A stretch of 64,000 nt of DNA from JAZNQL01 sp045531205 (GCA_045531205.1 JAZSDN010000042.1:1-64000); one strand, 5' to 3'; shown: positions 1 through 8,934, counted from the first letter of the stretch. The notes: generated by a model from the sequence alone, not told the origin. Translations and numbers: made by a program.

Positions 1-150
1 CGCATCCTGAAATCGAAATTTTTGTATGAAGTTCAAGGCGAAAAATGTACATAATCCTGACGGATATGGACATTTTTTAACGCAGAAATTCAATAAAAAG
101 GCGATTTTCAGGACAATACTTCCTTATCTGGCTGTGGCGAATTTTACACC
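1..150. repeat. Partial copy of a dispersed intergenic repeat
   Basis: No gene is seen here. Three blocks (AAGGCGAAAAA at 35, TAATCCTGACGGAT at 52, TTTTAACGCA at 75) recur in the same order and almost the same spacing (17 and 23 bases here, 16 and 23 there) inside the element at 37915-38192. Bases 5-15 (TCCTGAAATCG) and 102-113 (CGATTTTCAGGA) form an inverted repeat. I infer a second member of the same repeat family, cut or degraded at the window edge. Confidence 0.5.
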
Positions 151-174
151 GCCTTTTTAAATGCAATATTAAAA

Positions 175-537
175 TTAAACTCTTTCGCCACATTTTGAAC
201 AGAATGTAGCATCTCTCTCAAGCTCTTTGCCACACCAGTTACAAACCTTAACATTCTTAAGCTCGCCAAGCTTTCTGCGAAGCTCTTCAATTTCAGAATA
301 TTTAATGTCAATAGCTTTACATTTTTCTTCTAAAACCTCGCCAACGGGAGTATCTTCGTTTTTATACGCCTGATATAAAAGCTCTCCCATATCACGCATT
401 GTTTTTTTGATGTCCTCTTCCGCATCGGAAATCGCAAATTTAATTTTTGTTACTCCAACAAGCTCGTTTGATTTTTGTGCAGCAAATTTAGCCGCTCCCG
501 AAAATTTTTCGCGTACATTTTCAAAAAAGTTTTCCAT
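175..537 (-). CDS. Zinc-ribbon protein with helical N-terminal region
   Basis: A 120-residue protein. Residues 1-95 are charged and helical, probably coiled coil (EEDIKKTMRDMGELLYQAYK, then IEELRRKLGELKN). The C-terminus is a zinc ribbon with two CxxC pairs (CNWCGKEL and FCSKCGERV). There is no signal peptide, so it is probably cytosolic. AAGGAGG lies 6-7 bases upstream of the ATG and fixes the start. Proteins of this build are common in Clostridia; the ribbon probably binds zinc and serves in protein or nucleic-acid contact, but no specific role can be read from sequence. It has no obvious functional link to its neighbours. Confidence 0.75.
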   Translation of the reverse strand: MENFFENVREKFSGAAKFAAQKSNELVGVTKIKFAISDAEEDIKKTMRDMGELLYQAYKNEDTPVGEVLEEKCKAIDIKYSEIEELRRKLGELKNVKVCNWCGKELERDATFCSKCGERV

Positions 538-549
538 TATATTTCCTCC

Positions 550-640
550 TTAAAATAAACTTAAAAATTCGTTTACTGTTGTATTATATGAATACGAATA
601 AAGGTCTTCCAAAAAAGCTTTTGTATCTTATTATGATACC
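550..640 (-). pseudogene. Relic of a second lipoate-protein ligase C-terminus
   Basis: Read on the minus strand, this stretch encodes DTKAFLEDL...NTTVNEFLSLF followed by a stop. It resembles the last ~25 residues of the lplA product at 2425-3387 (KKLFSEEDI...NITLSEFLSLF). The DNA downstream of both stops is also similar. An in-frame stop lies just before the Asp codon, so no full gene survives. It is best read as the tail of a lost or duplicated LplA-family gene; the heparinase gene now sits between the relic and the intact copy. Confidence 0.55.
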
Positions 641-680
641 ATTAAATTTCGTATTTTTTAAGATTCAGGATAAATTATTT

Positions 681-2411
681 TTAGCCTGCAATCTCAAAAG
701 TCAATTCGCAAACAGTTTCGCCATTGTTTTTTGCAGTAAAATCAACTATGTAAACCTTTACAATATCAACACCGTTATGATGCACAAAAGAATCAGTAAT
801 AAGACTTGCGTCATATTTTTCAAAATCATACTTAACCTTACCAACTCCGAAATCAACAACACCGTCAGCAAGCTTTGGCTTCGTCTTTGATACAATTCTT
901 TCTTTTATCTCTTTTGTTTTTGCAGAAAATTCAAAAGTATCTGTCATTATTACCTTATTATCATCAAGGACAAAACGTCTGTTTATCCTATCGATAATTC
1001 CGGTGGGATAAGCAGCTTCAATATCAAGCTCAAAACTATTGTCTGTTGCCTTTACATTTTTTGCACGATGTTCTAAACCATACAACTGATATTCACCATT
1101 GACAATTGGAAGACTGTGTCCTCTTGACGAATTCTGAATGAAGTTGTATCTTGTTTCAGCAAGAAATGTTTCTTTAATATATTCACCGCGACCTAAGTCC
1201 GAAATAAAGTTTTCTTCTCCTACGGTTATCATAAATGAGCCAATATCATTATGATTATGCGGTTCAGCATTATATCCGCCTTTAGCTGCAAAACTGTATT
1301 TATTTCGTTTGCTTACATACCACTGTGTATCCTCAAAATAATCCGTACCTAAAGTACGTTCTTCGCTAACGTAATTTTCGTCAAACCAAAGCAGTTCTGA
1401 AATAGAATCAACATTACCTCTGCGACTTCCGTACTTCAAATCAGGCAAAGCTACTTCGCTATATAATTTTTTGAGGAAGGACACCATTCCAATATTGAAC
1501 CCAAGAAGGCTTGCTGCATCAGAAAAAGAAACTACCATTGAATCCGATACTCTTATTCTTTGCATAAACAGAGCCAATTCTTTTACCTTTTTCTTTTTGA
1601 AATAATCTGTTTTTCCATCTGTGTATATCTTTACAGCCTCGGCAAGCATTATAAAATGTCCAAAGCCATAATTCCAGTAGCTAACACCCTCCTGACAACA
1701 ACCATCATCTAAAATGCTTTCAAGATAGGAATCAAGACAACCGGTAAACCTTGATACGAGCTTTTCTTTTTCTTCTTCTGTACCAAAATACAGCACTGCC
1801 ATGGTTGTACCTGCGCCACAAACAGCAGACCAGTTGCTTTTAGAAGTTTCCCATGCGAATATTTGACCGTTTTCAAGAGGAAGCAAAATTCGTCTTCGAA
1901 CTTCATATTCCATTCTGTCCAATACGTACCACGGTAACCTGTCACCCACGCACATCTTAATTTCTGCAAACAAACGTGCAGTTTCTGCCTGAAACAAATC
2001 AGTAAATTCAATAGCATTTTTTGAAAAATCCTTTTCAATCGGCTTACATACTGGCATACATTCCGGAAAACACCATGTAAATACATGGGCGGGCAAGCAC
2101 CACGTAAATTCATCGCAAATATATGTAATATAATCAACAAGAGGAGCAAGATACTTTTCATCCTCGGTAAGCCAATACGCCATCATTATATTGCTGCAAT
2201 TTCTTCTGCGCTTAAAATAAAAGTTTTCAAACACACTTCTGTTTCCATTTTCGTAATACAGCATAAAATCGCTCATTTTAAACGCAGGACTTTCTTCGAT
2301 TATCGCAGAGTCTGCCGATGCAATAATTTCATCAGCAAATTTCCTGAAAGCGCGACTTTCAAGAAGTTTTTTTCTGCGTTCTTTTGTATCTACACCATAA
2401 TAGTTTTTCAT
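681..2411 (-). CDS. Heparinase II/III-family protein (putative polysaccharide lyase)
   Basis: A 576-residue protein with the two-part layout of heparinase II/III-like lyases: an alpha-helical toroid-like N-terminal half (about 1-340, rich in Trp and Tyr) and a beta-sheet C-terminal half. The segment AEPHNHNDIGSFMI near residue 385 is the family signature, whose His takes part in catalysis. No signal peptide is visible, so it probably acts inside the cell on imported acidic oligosaccharides. This is inferred; the substrate cannot be named. It is transcribed with lplA, 13 bases downstream of that gene, but no functional link is evident. Confidence 0.8.
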   Translation of the reverse strand: MKNYYGVDTKERRKKLLESRAFRKFADEIIASADSAIIEESPAFKMSDFMLYYENGNRSVFENFYFKRRRNCSNIMMAYWLTEDEKYLAPLVDYITYICDEFTWCLPAHVFTWCFPECMPVCKPIEKDFSKNAIEFTDLFQAETARLFAEIKMCVGDRLPWYVLDRMEYEVRRRILLPLENGQIFAWETSKSNWSAVCGAGTTMAVLYFGTEEEKEKLVSRFTGCLDSYLESILDDGCCQEGVSYWNYGFGHFIMLAEAVKIYTDGKTDYFKKKKVKELALFMQRIRVSDSMVVSFSDAASLLGFNIGMVSFLKKLYSEVALPDLKYGSRRGNVDSISELLWFDENYVSEERTLGTDYFEDTQWYVSKRNKYSFAAKGGYNAEPHNHNDIGSFMITVGEENFISDLGRGEYIKETFLAETRYNFIQNSSRGHSLPIVNGEYQLYGLEHRAKNVKATDNSFELDIEAAYPTGIIDRINRRFVLDDNKVIMTDTFEFSAKTKEIKERIVSKTKPKLADGVVDFGVGKVKYDFEKYDASLITDSFVHHNGVDIVKVYIVDFTAKNNGETVCELTFEIAG

Positions 2412-2424
2412 TGTGTTTTCCCTC

Positions 2425-3387
2425 TTAAAACAAACTTAAAAATTCGCTTAATGTTATATTACCTAAACACGAAGAAATATCTTCTTCCGAAAAAAGCTTT
2501 TTAATGTCTTCTGCTTTGTGCCTTACTCCGCAAAGCTTCGAAGTAATATCCTTTGTATCCGAAAGAACAAAAAAATCGCCAAAAATTTGAGCTTCAAGAA
2601 TAACACCGTTTTTAACTGTAAGTAAAAGCTCCACGCTTCCGCCCGAAAATCTTTCCTTTTTTCTGTAGGTATATTTTGGCGACTGACCAAAATTCCACTC
2701 ATAGGTTCTATACTTTGAATCGGCTAAATCAGAAACAGCCTTAATATCCTCGTCAGTTAAAATATATTCTTCTGTGTTTTCTGTTGAAATCAAGAACTCT
2801 TTAAAGCTTTTTTTAAATGATAGGGCATCAATGTCAATAAACTCGTTTATGTTTGCAACACGGCTTTTTACTGATTTAACACCCTTTGCCTCCAATTTTT
2901 CGGTATCAGGATTCAATGCCTTTGCAAGGTGCGACATATCGGCATTAACAAGTATTGTCCCATGGTGCAAAAGTCTTTCCTTGTGCTTTGTCTGGGCGTT
3001 TCCCGAAATCTTTTTGCCACCAATTAAAACATCGTTTCGCCCCGAAAGCTCTGCCTTTATTCCCAAAGCTTGCAAAAAAGCAATAAGAGAGGCAGTAAAG
3101 CTTGAATAATCGCCAAATTTACCGCCGTTAATTATATAGGTAAAATTCAAATTTCCTAAATCGTGAAAAACAGTTCCACCGCCTGTTATACGCCTTACAA
3201 CAGGGATGTTATTCTCCACAGTATACTCACGGCAGATTTCGGATAGCACGTTCTGGCTTCTTCCCACTATTATAGAAGAGCTGTTTTGCCACAGCATACA
3301 AAATTCCTGGGTCTTATTGCACAAAAGATACTCTTCAAGTGCAAGATTAAAGCAAGGGTCACAAGATAAATTGTCGATAAAATACAT
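2425..3387 (-). CDS. lplA: Lipoate-protein ligase A
   Basis: A 320-residue enzyme that activates lipoate with ATP and transfers it to lysines of lipoyl domains (2-oxoacid dehydrogenases, GcvH). The BPL/LplA fold motifs are present: RRITGGGTVFHDLGN near residue 65, GRNDVLIGGKKISG with the catalytic-type lysine near 125, and LLHHGTILVNAD near 140. A C-terminal accessory domain follows, so the length matches the full-length family. It is read divergently from lysS out of a shared promoter region, with TATAAT and TTGACA upstream. It is first in a two-gene minus-strand unit with the heparinase-like gene. Confidence 0.92.
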   Translation of the reverse strand: MYFIDNLSCDPCFNLALEEYLLCNKTQEFCMLWQNSSSIIVGRSQNVLSEICREYTVENNIPVVRRITGGGTVFHDLGNLNFTYIINGGKFGDYSSFTASLIAFLQALGIKAELSGRNDVLIGGKKISGNAQTKHKERLLHHGTILVNADMSHLAKALNPDTEKLEAKGVKSVKSRVANINEFIDIDALSFKKSFKEFLISTENTEEYILTDEDIKAVSDLADSKYRTYEWNFGQSPKYTYRKKERFSGGSVELLLTVKNGVILEAQIFGDFFVLSDTKDITSKLCGVRHKAEDIKKLFSEEDISSCLGNITLSEFLSLF

Positions 3388-3406
3388 AACCTAACCCCCT
3401 TTTATC

Positions 3407-3466
3407 ATTATATAGTTTTTGGTTTAACATGTCAATATTGACAAAAAGTTTTTTTTATGGTAAAAT
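3407..3466. promoter_or_regulatory. Back-to-back lplA and lysS promoters
   Basis: For lysS (+): TTGACA at 3438-3443, 17 bases, TAAAAT at 3461-3466. For lplA (-): TTGACA (complement of 3430-3435), 17 bases, TATAAT (complement of 3407-3412). The two -35 boxes lie together in the palindrome TGTCAATATTGACA at 3430-3443, so RNA polymerase can probably occupy only one at a time. Confidence 0.8.
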
Positions 3467-3494
3467 ACTATGAATATTTATTGGAGGTGGCAAT

Positions 3495-4997
3495 ATGCCT
3501 GAAAATACTAATAATAATGTAAATCCCGTTGAAGATTTAAACGAGATTTTAAAAATAAGAAGAGAAAAGCTTGCCGAATTACAGCAGGCAGGCGAAGACC
3601 CGTTCGTGGAAGTAAAGTACGACAGAACTCATTCTTCACAAGAGGTTAAAGATAACTTCGAAGCTTTGGAAGAAAAAGAGGTTTCTATCGCAGGCAGAAT
3701 TATGTCAAAGCGTGGTATGGGTAAAGCATCATTTTGCGATGTAGCCGACAGAGAAGGCAGAATTCAGCTTTATGTAAGAAAAGACGTAATAGGGGATGAA
3801 CCCTACCAGAAATTCAAAAAATTCGATATCGGTGATATCGTAGGTGTTCGCGGAACAGTGTTTAAAACCCACATGGGCGAAATTTCGATTAAAGCAGAAG
3901 AAGTAAAGCTTCTTGCAAAATCCCTTCGTCCCTTGCCCGAAAAGTTCCATGGCCTTACAAATGTTGACTTAAAATATCGCCAGAGATATGTTGACTTAAT
4001 AATGAACACCGAGGTAAAGGACACCTTTATAAAACGTTCAAAAATTATTTCTGCAATAAGAAGCTATTTGAACGCACAGGACTTTTTGGAAGTTGAAACT
4101 CCAATGCTTGTTTCAAACGCAGGCGGTGCAGCAGCACGTCCCTTTGAAACTCATTTCAACGCTTTAAACGAAGATTTCAAGCTCAGAATCTCACTTGAGC
4201 TTTACTTAAAACGCCTTATAGTTGGCGGACTCGAAAGAGTTTACGAAATTGGACGAGTTTTCCGTAACGAAGGACTTGACACACGTCATAACCCCGAATT
4301 CACACTTATGGAGCTCTATCAGGCATATACAGACTACCACGGTATGATGGATTTAACCGAAAACCTCTACCGCCACGTAGCACAGGAAGTTTTGGGCACA
4401 ACCAAAATTGTTTACAACGGCATTGAAATGGATTTAGGAAAGCCTTTTGAAAGAATTACAATGCTTGACGCTGTAAAGAAATATTCAGGTGTGGACTTTA
4501 ACGAAATCAAAACTCTTGAAGAAGCAAGAGCAGCCGCAAAAGAACATCATATTGAATATGAAGAACGTCACAAGAAGGGCGACATTTTAAATCTTTTCTT
4601 TGAAGAGTTTGTAGAAGAACACTTAATTCAGCCTACATTCGTAATGGATCACCCCGTTGAAATTTCACCTCTTACAAAGAAAAAACCCGAAAACCCCGAT
4701 TATGTTGAACGTTTCGAGTTCTTTATGAACGGATGGGAAATGGCAAACGCATACTCCGAGCTTAACGACCCCATCGACCAGAGAGAACGCTTCAAAGCAC
4801 AGGAAGAACAGCTTGCCCAGGGCGATGAAGAAGCAAACACCACAGACGAAGACTTTATGAATGCACTCGAAATCGGTATGCCCCCCACAGGCGGCATCGG
4901 CTTCGGTATCGACCGTATGTGCATGCTCCTTACCGACTCCTCCGCAATCCGTGACGTATTGCTCTTCCCGACAATGAAACCGCTGGATAACAAATAA
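3495..4997 (+). CDS. lysS: Lysyl-tRNA synthetase, class II
   Basis: A 500-residue cytosolic enzyme that charges tRNA-Lys. The N-terminal OB-fold anticodon-binding domain spans about 60-160. The class II catalytic core follows, with motif 2 around FRNEGLDTRHNPEFT and motif 3 GIGFGIDRMCMLL near the end. TGGAGGTGG sits 6 bases before the ATG. The last codons (PTMKPLDNK) lie in DNA that recurs at 28632 and 30161, so the 3' end of this gene is the attachment site of the element that follows. Its final residues were probably supplied by the incoming element, which left the enzyme intact. Confidence 0.97.
   Translation: MPENTNNNVNPVEDLNEILKIRREKLAELQQAGEDPFVEVKYDRTHSSQEVKDNFEALEEKEVSIAGRIMSKRGMGKASFCDVADREGRIQLYVRKDVIGDEPYQKFKKFDIGDIVGVRGTVFKTHMGEISIKAEEVKLLAKSLRPLPEKFHGLTNVDLKYRQRYVDLIMNTEVKDTFIKRSKIISAIRSYLNAQDFLEVETPMLVSNAGGAAARPFETHFNALNEDFKLRISLELYLKRLIVGGLERVYEIGRVFRNEGLDTRHNPEFTLMELYQAYTDYHGMMDLTENLYRHVAQEVLGTTKIVYNGIEMDLGKPFERITMLDAVKKYSGVDFNEIKTLEEARAAAKEHHIEYEERHKKGDILNLFFEEFVEEHLIQPTFVMDHPVEISPLTKKKPENPDYVERFEFFMNGWEMANAYSELNDPIDQRERFKAQEEQLAQGDEEANTTDEDFMNALEIGMPPTGGIGFGIDRMCMLLTDSSAIRDVLLFPTMKPLDNK
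4964..4997 (+). other. attL: lysS 3' end, left attachment site
   Basis: CTTCCCGACAATGAAA followed by a GATAA...ATAAT block is repeated imperfectly at 28632-28661 (ATCCCGACCATGAAAACA then GATAAATAAT), just beyond the integrase. Both copies encode lysS-tail residues (PTMKPLDNK here, PTMKTLDK there). This is the expected picture for site-specific integration into the 3' end of a gene with the coding end rebuilt. Confidence 0.7.
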
Positions 4998-5049
4998 TTT
5001 AAAAAGTGCAGTAAAATAGCGGAATTGACGAATTAACAAAGTTGAAAAA

Positions 5050-5077
5050 TACGCCAATTTACGCCAAACTTACGCCA
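5050..5077 (+). repeat. Three TACGCCA arm-type repeats, left end
   Basis: TACGCCA occurs at 5050, 5060 and 5071 as direct repeats. The same triplet with near-identical spacing occurs at 28488, 28497 and 28509, right after the integrase stop. In Tn916-like elements, short direct repeats at both ends bind the N-terminal arm-binding domain of Int; these are inferred to play that part. Confidence 0.65.
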
Positions 5078-5121
5078 TAATATGCAAAAGGTTATGCACT
5101 AAATAGGAACCTTAACTATTA

Positions 5122-5160
5122 AACTCCTTGCAAATGTATTGTTGCAAGGAGTTAATTTTA
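5122..5160 (+). terminator. Hairpin terminator near element left end
   Basis: AACTCCTTGCAA (5122-5133) pairs perfectly with TTGCAAGGAGTT (5142-5153) across an 8-base loop, followed by AATTTTA. It probably ends lysS transcription inside the element. Confidence 0.65.
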
Positions 5161-5179
5161 TCTTATCAATTTTATATAA

Positions 5180-5208
5180 TTGAAAGAAAATTGATTTTGT
5201 GGTATAAT
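5180..5208 (+). promoter_or_regulatory. Promoter of the HEPN operon
   Basis: TTGAAA at 5180-5185, 17 bases, TATAAT at 5203-5208, 27 bases before the ATG at 5236. Confidence 0.7.
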
Positions 5209-5235
5209 TAAATAAAAGCTTGTGAGGGTGAAATA

Positions 5236-6975
5236 ATGAATAACTTATATGATATTAATATTTTCAATAGAACATTTAAAATTGATGAGACTGAATACAA
5301 GTTGTTATCTCAATTATATATAGTAATTGATGAGAATAAATGCATTAATGTTTTGAAATTAGGCACCGATAACGAAGTCTTGCTTGTTGGTTGGGACAAA
5401 GTGAAACAGCAAGTATTTCCTATCAATATTTCTTATGTTAGCAAATGCATTAAAGATTTAAAAATGATAACAGCATTGTCAGATGAAGAAGAAATTGTAG
5501 ATTTTGGTATTGAGATAGAATATGAAAAATTTAAAGGTACCTCAATTTTGAAATTAATTGACAATATTTCTTTATTAGCTACCGCTGACGAGACTCTTTT
5601 GGAAAGTACTAACATTGAAATTGAATTTTATGATTCTTTGAAATACACTCCAACAAGTTTTATTTGTGAGGCCTTTGATGGCTTAAAAATCAAGTTTTTA
5701 TTTGAATTTGGGAATGTTTTTAACGATGAATTGCAAAATTGGGGAATTCTATCACCGTTGAAAATATACATAAATGATAAATCAATTGGTGAACATTATG
5801 TACAACGCAGTTGTGCACTGAATAATGAACGAGTTTTATTCCTGTGTCAATCAAAAATAAGTGAATTATTAAACGCAACAAGTTTAGCATCCACGTTAAG
5901 TATAGAGAATATGGATATTTATACTTTGAGTGATTTTCTTGTATCTACTGCAGGTTTGCTTAATTCTGTAAATTACCCAGATGATTATCCTGCGGGGCAA
6001 TATTGGTTTACAACAATCATACCAATAACGGGAGTTATATACGATCAGGAGTTTGGCATAGGAAATGTTTTGTTTTTAACTAAAGAAAGTGATATCGTGT
6101 CAAATATATGTGAGTTTAATGATAATTTTAACAATTATGACCATTTTGCTCTAGTATATGTCAATGAAGAAAAAATGTACAATGCATTCAAAATATCTAA
6201 GAAACAAATAGAACAGTCAATCGACTTGTTAGTAAATGTATTGAAGGATGATAGTTTATACAGCACGCATGGAATGGGAATGTATTTTCTTCCCAAAAAC
6301 ATTAATATATTTGATACAAAAGTTAATGTAACGAACTTCTTTTATATTGAGAATACCTACACAAATTCAAGACTATCGGGAAATATAGAGGAAGTAAGGA
6401 ATCATCCATTAATACAGATAGATAAAAATTTCATTGAATGTTTAAAAGAATTAAATAAAATGGAATTGTTACTTATTAAAGCGAATGGTACGAATGATGA
6501 AGAAATCACCCCCCTTTTTAATGCGCTAAAATGGGTTAGAAAATCTTGGAATTCGGAAAATTCTGAAGATAAAATCATTTATGCAATAATAGCACTGGAA
6601 TTTATTGTATCAAAAGAAAAAAATGAACAAATGCTTAATAAACCGACTAGAAAAAAATGCAAAAATGCCATTAAGGAAATTCTTAAAGAGTTATCTATTC
6701 CAAAAGAAGAATTTGAGGAGCTAGAAAAAAATGTTTGCGAAAAATTTGATAGGACATATACAGAAACTCCTTTTATGTTAAAATTACGAAATTTAGTTAA
6801 TCGGCTAAATATACCTATCCACGAAACAGAGTTTGAATTGATTGACAAAGCACGAAAACATCGTAACGGTATAATTCATGGTGGAAATGATTCTATAAAA
6901 ATGAATGATATTTATAAATTATGTGAGGTTATAAGTAAAATTGCATTTTATAAAATAAATTCATTGGAGGTGTAA
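5236..6975 (+). CDS. HEPN-domain protein, Apea-like (putative RNase effector)
   Basis: A 579-residue protein. The C-terminal ~170 residues look like a HEPN domain of the Apea-like group: an all-helical segment ending in KARKHRNGIIHGG. RNGIIH is an R-x4-H motif (Arg543, His548), the catalytic signature of HEPN RNases in toxins and abortive-infection proteins. The N-terminal ~400 residues are an unrecognised mostly beta-type region, as in ApeA-like defence proteins where it is thought to sense or regulate. It is co-transcribed with the next gene (1-base gap). An anti-phage RNase role is inferred from family and context; the target is unknown. Confidence 0.65.
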   Translation: MNNLYDINIFNRTFKIDETEYKLLSQLYIVIDENKCINVLKLGTDNEVLLVGWDKVKQQVFPINISYVSKCIKDLKMITALSDEEEIVDFGIEIEYEKFKGTSILKLIDNISLLATADETLLESTNIEIEFYDSLKYTPTSFICEAFDGLKIKFLFEFGNVFNDELQNWGILSPLKIYINDKSIGEHYVQRSCALNNERVLFLCQSKISELLNATSLASTLSIENMDIYTLSDFLVSTAGLLNSVNYPDDYPAGQYWFTTIIPITGVIYDQEFGIGNVLFLTKESDIVSNICEFNDNFNNYDHFALVYVNEEKMYNAFKISKKQIEQSIDLLVNVLKDDSLYSTHGMGMYFLPKNINIFDTKVNVTNFFYIENTYTNSRLSGNIEEVRNHPLIQIDKNFIECLKELNKMELLLIKANGTNDEEITPLFNALKWVRKSWNSENSEDKIIYAIIALEFIVSKEKNEQMLNKPTRKKCKNAIKEILKELSIPKEEFEELEKNVCEKFDRTYTETPFMLKLRNLVNRLNIPIHETEFELIDKARKHRNGIIHGGNDSIKMNDIYKLCEVISKIAFYKINSLEV

Positions 6976-6976
6976 T

Positions 6977-7885
6977 ATGGGAATTTTAAGAACATGTGAG
7001 AAAATAGGTACTGAACTTAGGGAAACTAATGAAGGTAAAGCAATACTAGAACTGGTAAAAAAGATAAAAACAAATCCTCAAGAAATTACGTTTGAGTTTT
7101 TTAAACTTATAAATAAATACTATATAGAATTACAATTTTATTCAATCACTCACACTTTTGAAGTTTTAAAATATAATCTAGATAATCCTCTCTTAGGCGA
7201 TACTATAAAGAATATTTTAAAAATAGCTGAAATAGAAGAATTAGCACATCAAAATGTTCCATTTGGGAAATTTGTTGAGAATTTGGTTATTAGTTGCTTT
7301 AATAGTAATGTTAAATATGAAACGCCTGAAGGAATTTCGGCGACACCGCAACTTATTAGACTATCAAACACATTATCTGTAGATTGCTTAAAAACTGATA
7401 TTATATCTCGGATTTCAAAAGGATATCATACGGACCCTCTTTTTACTAAGTTGTTAGAAGAATTTGATAAACTTAACACAAAGAACTGTATTGTACCATA
7501 TAGTAAAACGGATAGAAAAAACTTAAAAATTCTAAAAGAAAAATACAATCCTGATTATGTGGAATTAGTCTACATGTTTATAAGCACATTAACTTATATG
7601 AAAGCCATGATTTTTGATAGTTTTTATGATAACATGGTAGAAATATTTGAAAATCCGGATATCATCCACAAGAGAGAAAAAAGTCTTTCAAATGGAAGTT
7701 TGATAAAAATATCAACCTCTCTGGAAGCATTCTTTCGCAATAATAACAAAGGTTGGATTCTTAAATTACATAACTGCGATGGAACGATATCCTACGGACA
7801 AATATTTCATAAAAGCTTTAAGTTCAAGTGTGATGATGAGGAAGATTCTGCAACAATAAAAGCTATCATTAACAAAAATATCTAA
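6977..7885 (+). CDS. Hypothetical protein, partner of the HEPN gene
   Basis: I do not recognise this 302-residue protein. It is mostly helical with no signal peptide, membrane segment or known catalytic motif. The start ATG lies 1 base after the HEPN stop and uses the GGAGG that overlaps the end of that gene, so the two are translationally linked. The C-terminal 60 residues (GWILKLHNCDGTISYGQIFHKSF) look like a small beta domain. Tight coupling suggests a regulator, antitoxin or second subunit for the HEPN protein, but nothing in the sequence proves it. Confidence 0.55.
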   Translation: MGILRTCEKIGTELRETNEGKAILELVKKIKTNPQEITFEFFKLINKYYIELQFYSITHTFEVLKYNLDNPLLGDTIKNILKIAEIEELAHQNVPFGKFVENLVISCFNSNVKYETPEGISATPQLIRLSNTLSVDCLKTDIISRISKGYHTDPLFTKLLEEFDKLNTKNCIVPYSKTDRKNLKILKEKYNPDYVELVYMFISTLTYMKAMIFDSFYDNMVEIFENPDIIHKREKSLSNGSLIKISTSLEAFFRNNNKGWILKLHNCDGTISYGQIFHKSFKFKCDDEEDSATIKAIINKNI

Positions 7886-7950
7886 ATACAAATACTCAAG
7901 TCGTATCAGAAATGGTACGGCTTTTTTGTTTGCAAAAAGGAGGTTATACA

Positions 7951-8247
7951 ATGAAAAAATTAAAAGGTAAATTTACAACTATACTCAATAAAATTATTAC
8001 TGATAAAAGTATCAGCGGAAACGAATTTAAGATACTGTGTTATCTCTGTATGAGGTCAGGAACTGACAACTCCTGCTTCCCCTCGCTTGATACTATACAT
8101 CAGGATACAGGTATTGGTTTATCAACTGTTAAAAATACGATACCCAAGTTGGTTGAGTCAGGTTACATAATCAAGGTAAATCGCAAAAAGAGCAATGGAT
8201 GTTCCACATCTAATCTCTATCGGTTGACCGACAAAGTGCTTGAATAA
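7951..8247 (+). CDS. Winged helix-turn-helix protein (HTH_36 / RepA-N type)
   Basis: A 98-residue protein. The ATG at 7951, preceded by AAAAAGGAGG, is preferred to an upstream ATG at 7912. Residues about 20-90 form a winged HTH (GNEFKILCYLCMRSG..., PSLDTIHQDTGIGLSTVKNT, LVESGYIIKVNR), typical of the DNA-binding domain of plasmid and ICE replication initiators and of small regulators on clostridial elements. Here only the HTH part exists. It may be a regulator or the N-terminal remnant of a larger replication protein. It lies next to a structured noncoding region (8319-8617). Confidence 0.7.
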   Translation: MKKLKGKFTTILNKIITDKSISGNEFKILCYLCMRSGTDNSCFPSLDTIHQDTGIGLSTVKNTIPKLVESGYIIKVNRKKSNGCSTSNLYRLTDKVLE

Positions 8248-8318
8248 ATGGTGGTTGTTTTTTGACTTAGGTGGTGTGAAAAACGGCTACAAATAATACT
8301 AAGTTAATAATAACATAG

Positions 8319-8423
8319 GGTTATTGGAAAAGAATAATATAAGCAATAAAATAAAACGATCATTTAATTGATTGGCTTTTCTCACAGAGATTTGCAAATC
8401 AATTATTTTTTATTCCAATAACC
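8319..8423. repeat. Nested inverted repeats (possible origin or transfer site)
   Basis: GGTTATTGGAA (8319-8329) is inverted at 8413-8423, and inside it AATTGATT (8366-8373) is inverted at 8397-8404. The 8248-8805 stretch has no credible gene. The nested hairpin beside a replication-type HTH gene could be a replication or transfer origin relic; function is inferred only from position. Confidence 0.4.
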
Positions 8424-8578
8424 AAATAAAAATTTGTATAAAAACATAAAACTAGTCGAGGTAAGAATGGTCACAATTTAGCCGAAAATCAGGCAAAATA
8501 AATTTAAGCAGGAAAAAGCGTGGGTGCGTTTCATCGCCCCTAACGCTTTAAACACCGATCGGCAGTGCCGTTCGGGAT

Positions 8579-8617
8579 GGTGCGGTTTTAGATTTTTGGT
8601 GCGGTTTGGAGGTGCGG
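8579..8617 (+). repeat. Three GGTGCGG direct repeats
   Basis: GGTGCGG occurs at 8579, 8598 and 8611. The surrounding DNA (about 8510-8640) is clearly more GC-rich than its neighbours and contains a small palindrome, CGGCAGTGCCG, near 8561. Short direct repeats of this kind can be protein-binding iterons; no experimental meaning can be read from sequence. Confidence 0.35.
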
Positions 8618-8805
8618 TATTCCTGTCAGGCTAGTGTTTATGCCTTATTTGAACGGACATGTCTCATGTGCGTAAATGAAAGGAAAAATTTACGAGCAAT
8701 AAACGGTTATTAGATTCTGGATTGTATAAAAATGTTAAAATATTCCTTTGTTGACTTGAGTATATTCTTGTGATACTGTTTGTGTTGCCAAAGGAGGTGG
8801 CAGAA

Positions 8806-8925
8806 ATGGCTAAATATACATTGGAAGAAATTATGTACGGCGACAAATACGGAATTGAAAGTGCTGTATTTGCTGAAGTATTCAAGATGGCTGAGCGAAA
8901 GGTTGATGCAAAAACAATACGATAG
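8806..8925 (+). CDS. Small ORF with strong ribosome binding site
   Basis: A 39-codon ORF (begins MAKYTLEEIMYGDKYG, ends DAKTIR) behind AAAGGAGGTGG with a 5-base spacer, one of the best ribosome binding sites in the region. The product is charged and helical. I do not recognise a family. It lies in the noncoding-looking backbone of the element and is followed 9 bases later by another small ORF, so it could be a real micro-protein or a fragment left by deletion of a larger element gene. Confidence 0.45.
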   Translation: MAKYTLEEIMYGDKYGIESAVFAEVFKMAERKVDAKTIR

Positions 8926-8934
8926 CAACTAAAT

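Noticed and set aside
579..890. Plus-strand ORF of 103 codons
   Set aside because: Antisense to the heparinase gene end and the lplA relic; no ribosome binding site and composition unlike a protein.
8319..8617. CRISPR array
   Set aside because: Repeats are short (7-11 bases), irregularly spaced and without spacers or cas genes.
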